Source: Bacteroidota bacterium (GTDB lineage: Bacteria; Bacteroidota; Bacteroidia; Bacteroidales; UBA932). From it: a stretch of 7,808 bases of DNA. Below the pieces are notes generated by a model that saw only the letters and a program-made list of their open reading frames with translations, had not been told where the DNA came from and did not search any database. The DNA lies in contig JAGDMC010000133.1 in assembly GCA_017860395.1 (NCBI GenBank), positions 1 to 7,808 on the forward strand. The letters are read 5' to 3'. Every line of letters starts with the position of its first letter. The stretch's first letter is position 1. This document shows positions 6,882 through 7,808 of the stretch, piece after piece. A program made the translations under genes and the position numbers.

Positions 6882-6893
6882 AAATTAATTTAA

Positions 6894-7265
6894 ATGGCAA
6901 AATTCCGATTCGTTCACAACAACATTAATGTTCTTGACCTCAAAAAGAGCTTGTATTTTTACAACGAAGCGCTCGGCCTTTCGGAGGTGAGAAGAATTGC
7001 TCCTGAGGATGGTTCATTCGTTATTGTTTACCTTTCGGACGGGTCTTCCGAACATCAGCTTGAACTTACATGGCTCAGAGATTGGGAAAGACCGTACAAT
7101 TTGGGAGACAACGAATTCCATCTTGCTTTTCGTACAGATGACTACGAGGCAGCACATAAGAAACATGCCGAAATGGGATGTATCTGCTATGAAAATCCTA
7201 AGATGGGGATCTATTTTATAAACGATCCCGACGGCTACTGGCTCGAGGTATTACCAACAAGATAA
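6894..7265 (+). CDS. VOC-superfamily protein, glyoxalase I (lactoylglutathione lyase)-like
   Basis: This 123-residue protein has the two-module beta-alpha-beta-beta-beta fold of the vicinal oxygen chelate superfamily. All four glyoxalase I metal ligands appear: His8 (FVHNNINV), Glu57 (HQLELTW), His76 (EFHLAF) and Glu118 (GYWLEVL). DLKKSLYFYNEALGL (15-29) is the typical first helix. Its short length matches bacterial Ni/Co-type GloA, which isomerises the hemithioacetal of methylglyoxal and a thiol. Many Bacteroidota lack glutathione, so the thiol cofactor, or even the reaction, is uncertain here. The protein is cytoplasmic and has no signal peptide. The start is 12 bases after the PAS gene in an A/T-rich context, and the M28 gene begins 2 bases after its stop. 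I withhold the symbol gloA because the substrate is not proven. Confidence 0.9.
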   Translation: MAKFRFVHNNINVLDLKKSLYFYNEALGLSEVRRIAPEDGSFVIVYLSDGSSEHQLELTWLRDWERPYNLGDNEFHLAFRTDDYEAAHKKHAEMGCICYENPKMGIYFINDPDGYWLEVLPTR

Positions 7266-7267
7266 AG

Positions 7268-7808
7268 ATGTACAGAAAATTTTACTATGTGATAGCTCTG
7301 CTGCTGATACTGCCGGCAGGGCTTTTCTCTCAGAATAGCATCAGGGCTTTTCTCTCAGAATAGCATCGGGAACGAGTTAAAGGCCCATGTTGTTGCCCTT
7401 ACTGATGATTCACTATTGGGAAGAGGAGCGGGAACCAAAGGAGAAAAGGAAGCGGGGAAATATATTGAAAAGGCTTTTACCCAAGCAGGGCTCACTTTGC
7501 TCTATCCCGCCCCGGGTCAGGATTTTTCGTTTGTGTCCGATGCCGGAGATACAATGCATTCAAACAACATTGTAGGAATAGTTGAAGGATACGACAAGGA
7601 TCTTAAAAACGAATACATTCTCATTGGCGCACACTATGACCATATGGGTTATACGAGAATTAGCATAAACGGTAAAGACTCACTGCAAATTTTCAGCGGG
7701 GCCGATGACAATGCATCCGGAGTGGCTGTTATGCTTGAACTGGCCAAAATGGTAAAAGCGCAGGCATTCAAGTTTCGCCGTTCGGTTCTTTTCGTTGCTT
7801 TTGGAGCG
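7268..7808 (+). pseudogene. M28 family zinc metallopeptidase, frame broken by a 25-bp duplication and cut by the window end
   Basis: The ATG at 7268 reads a good signal peptide, MYRKFYYVIALLLILPAGLF, then runs into a TAG at 7361-7363, giving 31 residues. The peptidase body lies in the next frame, open from 7308 to the window end. Deleting one copy of the 25-bp tandem repeat (7317-7366) joins the two into one continuous frame of 172 residues so far. In that restored protein, LIGAHYDHMGY (110-120) supplies His114 and Asp116, and GADDNASG (136-143) the bridging Asp, both hallmarks of M28 aminopeptidases. The window stops just after SVLFVAFGA, where the catalytic Glu-Glu pair should follow, so the rest cannot be checked. 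The restored enzyme would be exported and would remove N-terminal amino acids from peptides in the periplasm or outside. No alternative start lies between 7308 and the conserved region. It could be a genuine pseudogene, a phase-off variant or an assembly error. Confidence 0.8.
7317..7366 (+). repeat. Perfect 25-bp tandem duplication inside the M28 signal-peptide region
   Basis: Copy 1 (7317-7341) and copy 2 (7342-7366) are identical; each begins CAGGGCTTTT and ends AATAGCAT, and one further base (C) is shared after each. The flanking bases differ, so exactly two copies are present. Because 25 is not a multiple of 3, the second copy shifts the reading frame by one. One copy, or four, would give an open gene; two or three would not. 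Confidence 0.97.

Noticed and set aside
7316..7367. Programmed ribosomal frameshifting to express the M28 gene
   Set aside because: No slippery heptamer or downstream stimulatory structure is evident, and exact removal of one duplicated unit explains the frame change more simply.
7387..7575. A 62-codon plus-strand frame starting MLLPLLMIHYW
   Set aside because: It is out of frame with the M28 body, which is continuous through the same bases and carries the family motifs.

Overview
The window looks like a chromosomal segment from a member of the Bacteroidota, probably order Bacteroidales. Three upstream regions carry the Bacteroidota -7 promoter element TAnnTTTG. Genes lack Shine-Dalgarno leaders and start in A/T-rich contexts, genes are tightly packed, and the protein set (ApbE lipoprotein, SPOR lipoprotein, PhoH, lone GcvT) is typical of the group. 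Base composition looks even throughout. I see no phage, IS element, CRISPR array, tRNA or rRNA.

Layout. (1) Positions 50-2721, plus strand: a promoter-like element, then a two-gene unit 4 bases apart, an ApbE-type FAD:protein FMN transferase lipoprotein and a Tat-signal D-aminoacylase-like amidohydrolase. Both are predicted to be exported. (2) Positions 2722-4750, minus strand: a CapA-like exported metallophosphatase-fold protein overlapping phoH by 8 bases. phoH converges on the amidohydrolase with no bases between the stop codons, and a small palindrome spans the junction. (3) Positions 4751-4818: a short divergent promoter region with overlapping -7 elements on the two strands. (4) Positions 4819-7808, plus strand: a compact operon of SPOR lipoprotein, gcvT, a single-domain PAS protein, a glyoxalase/VOC protein and an M28 metallopeptidase that runs off the window. 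Gaps after the SPOR gene are 2-12 bases.

Most of this is ordinary core metabolism and envelope biology. The unusual part is in the last operon. Its first and last genes both carry a frame-breaking lesion exactly in the signal-peptide coding region, while the mature proteins look intact. In the M28 gene the lesion is a perfect 25-bp tandem duplication; removing one copy restores a complete export signal and continuous frame. In the SPOR gene the lipobox-encoding stretch is present, but most of the signal peptide's hydrophobic core is missing and the natural ATG is in the wrong frame. This could reflect slipped-strand on/off switching of exported proteins, recent gene decay, or assembly error. 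Sequence alone cannot decide between these, but read mapping would.

No clearly new multi-gene system is evident. The best leads are the two signal-peptide lesions, the output-less PAS protein with a Cys-His motif next to gcvT, and the overlapping divergent promoter.
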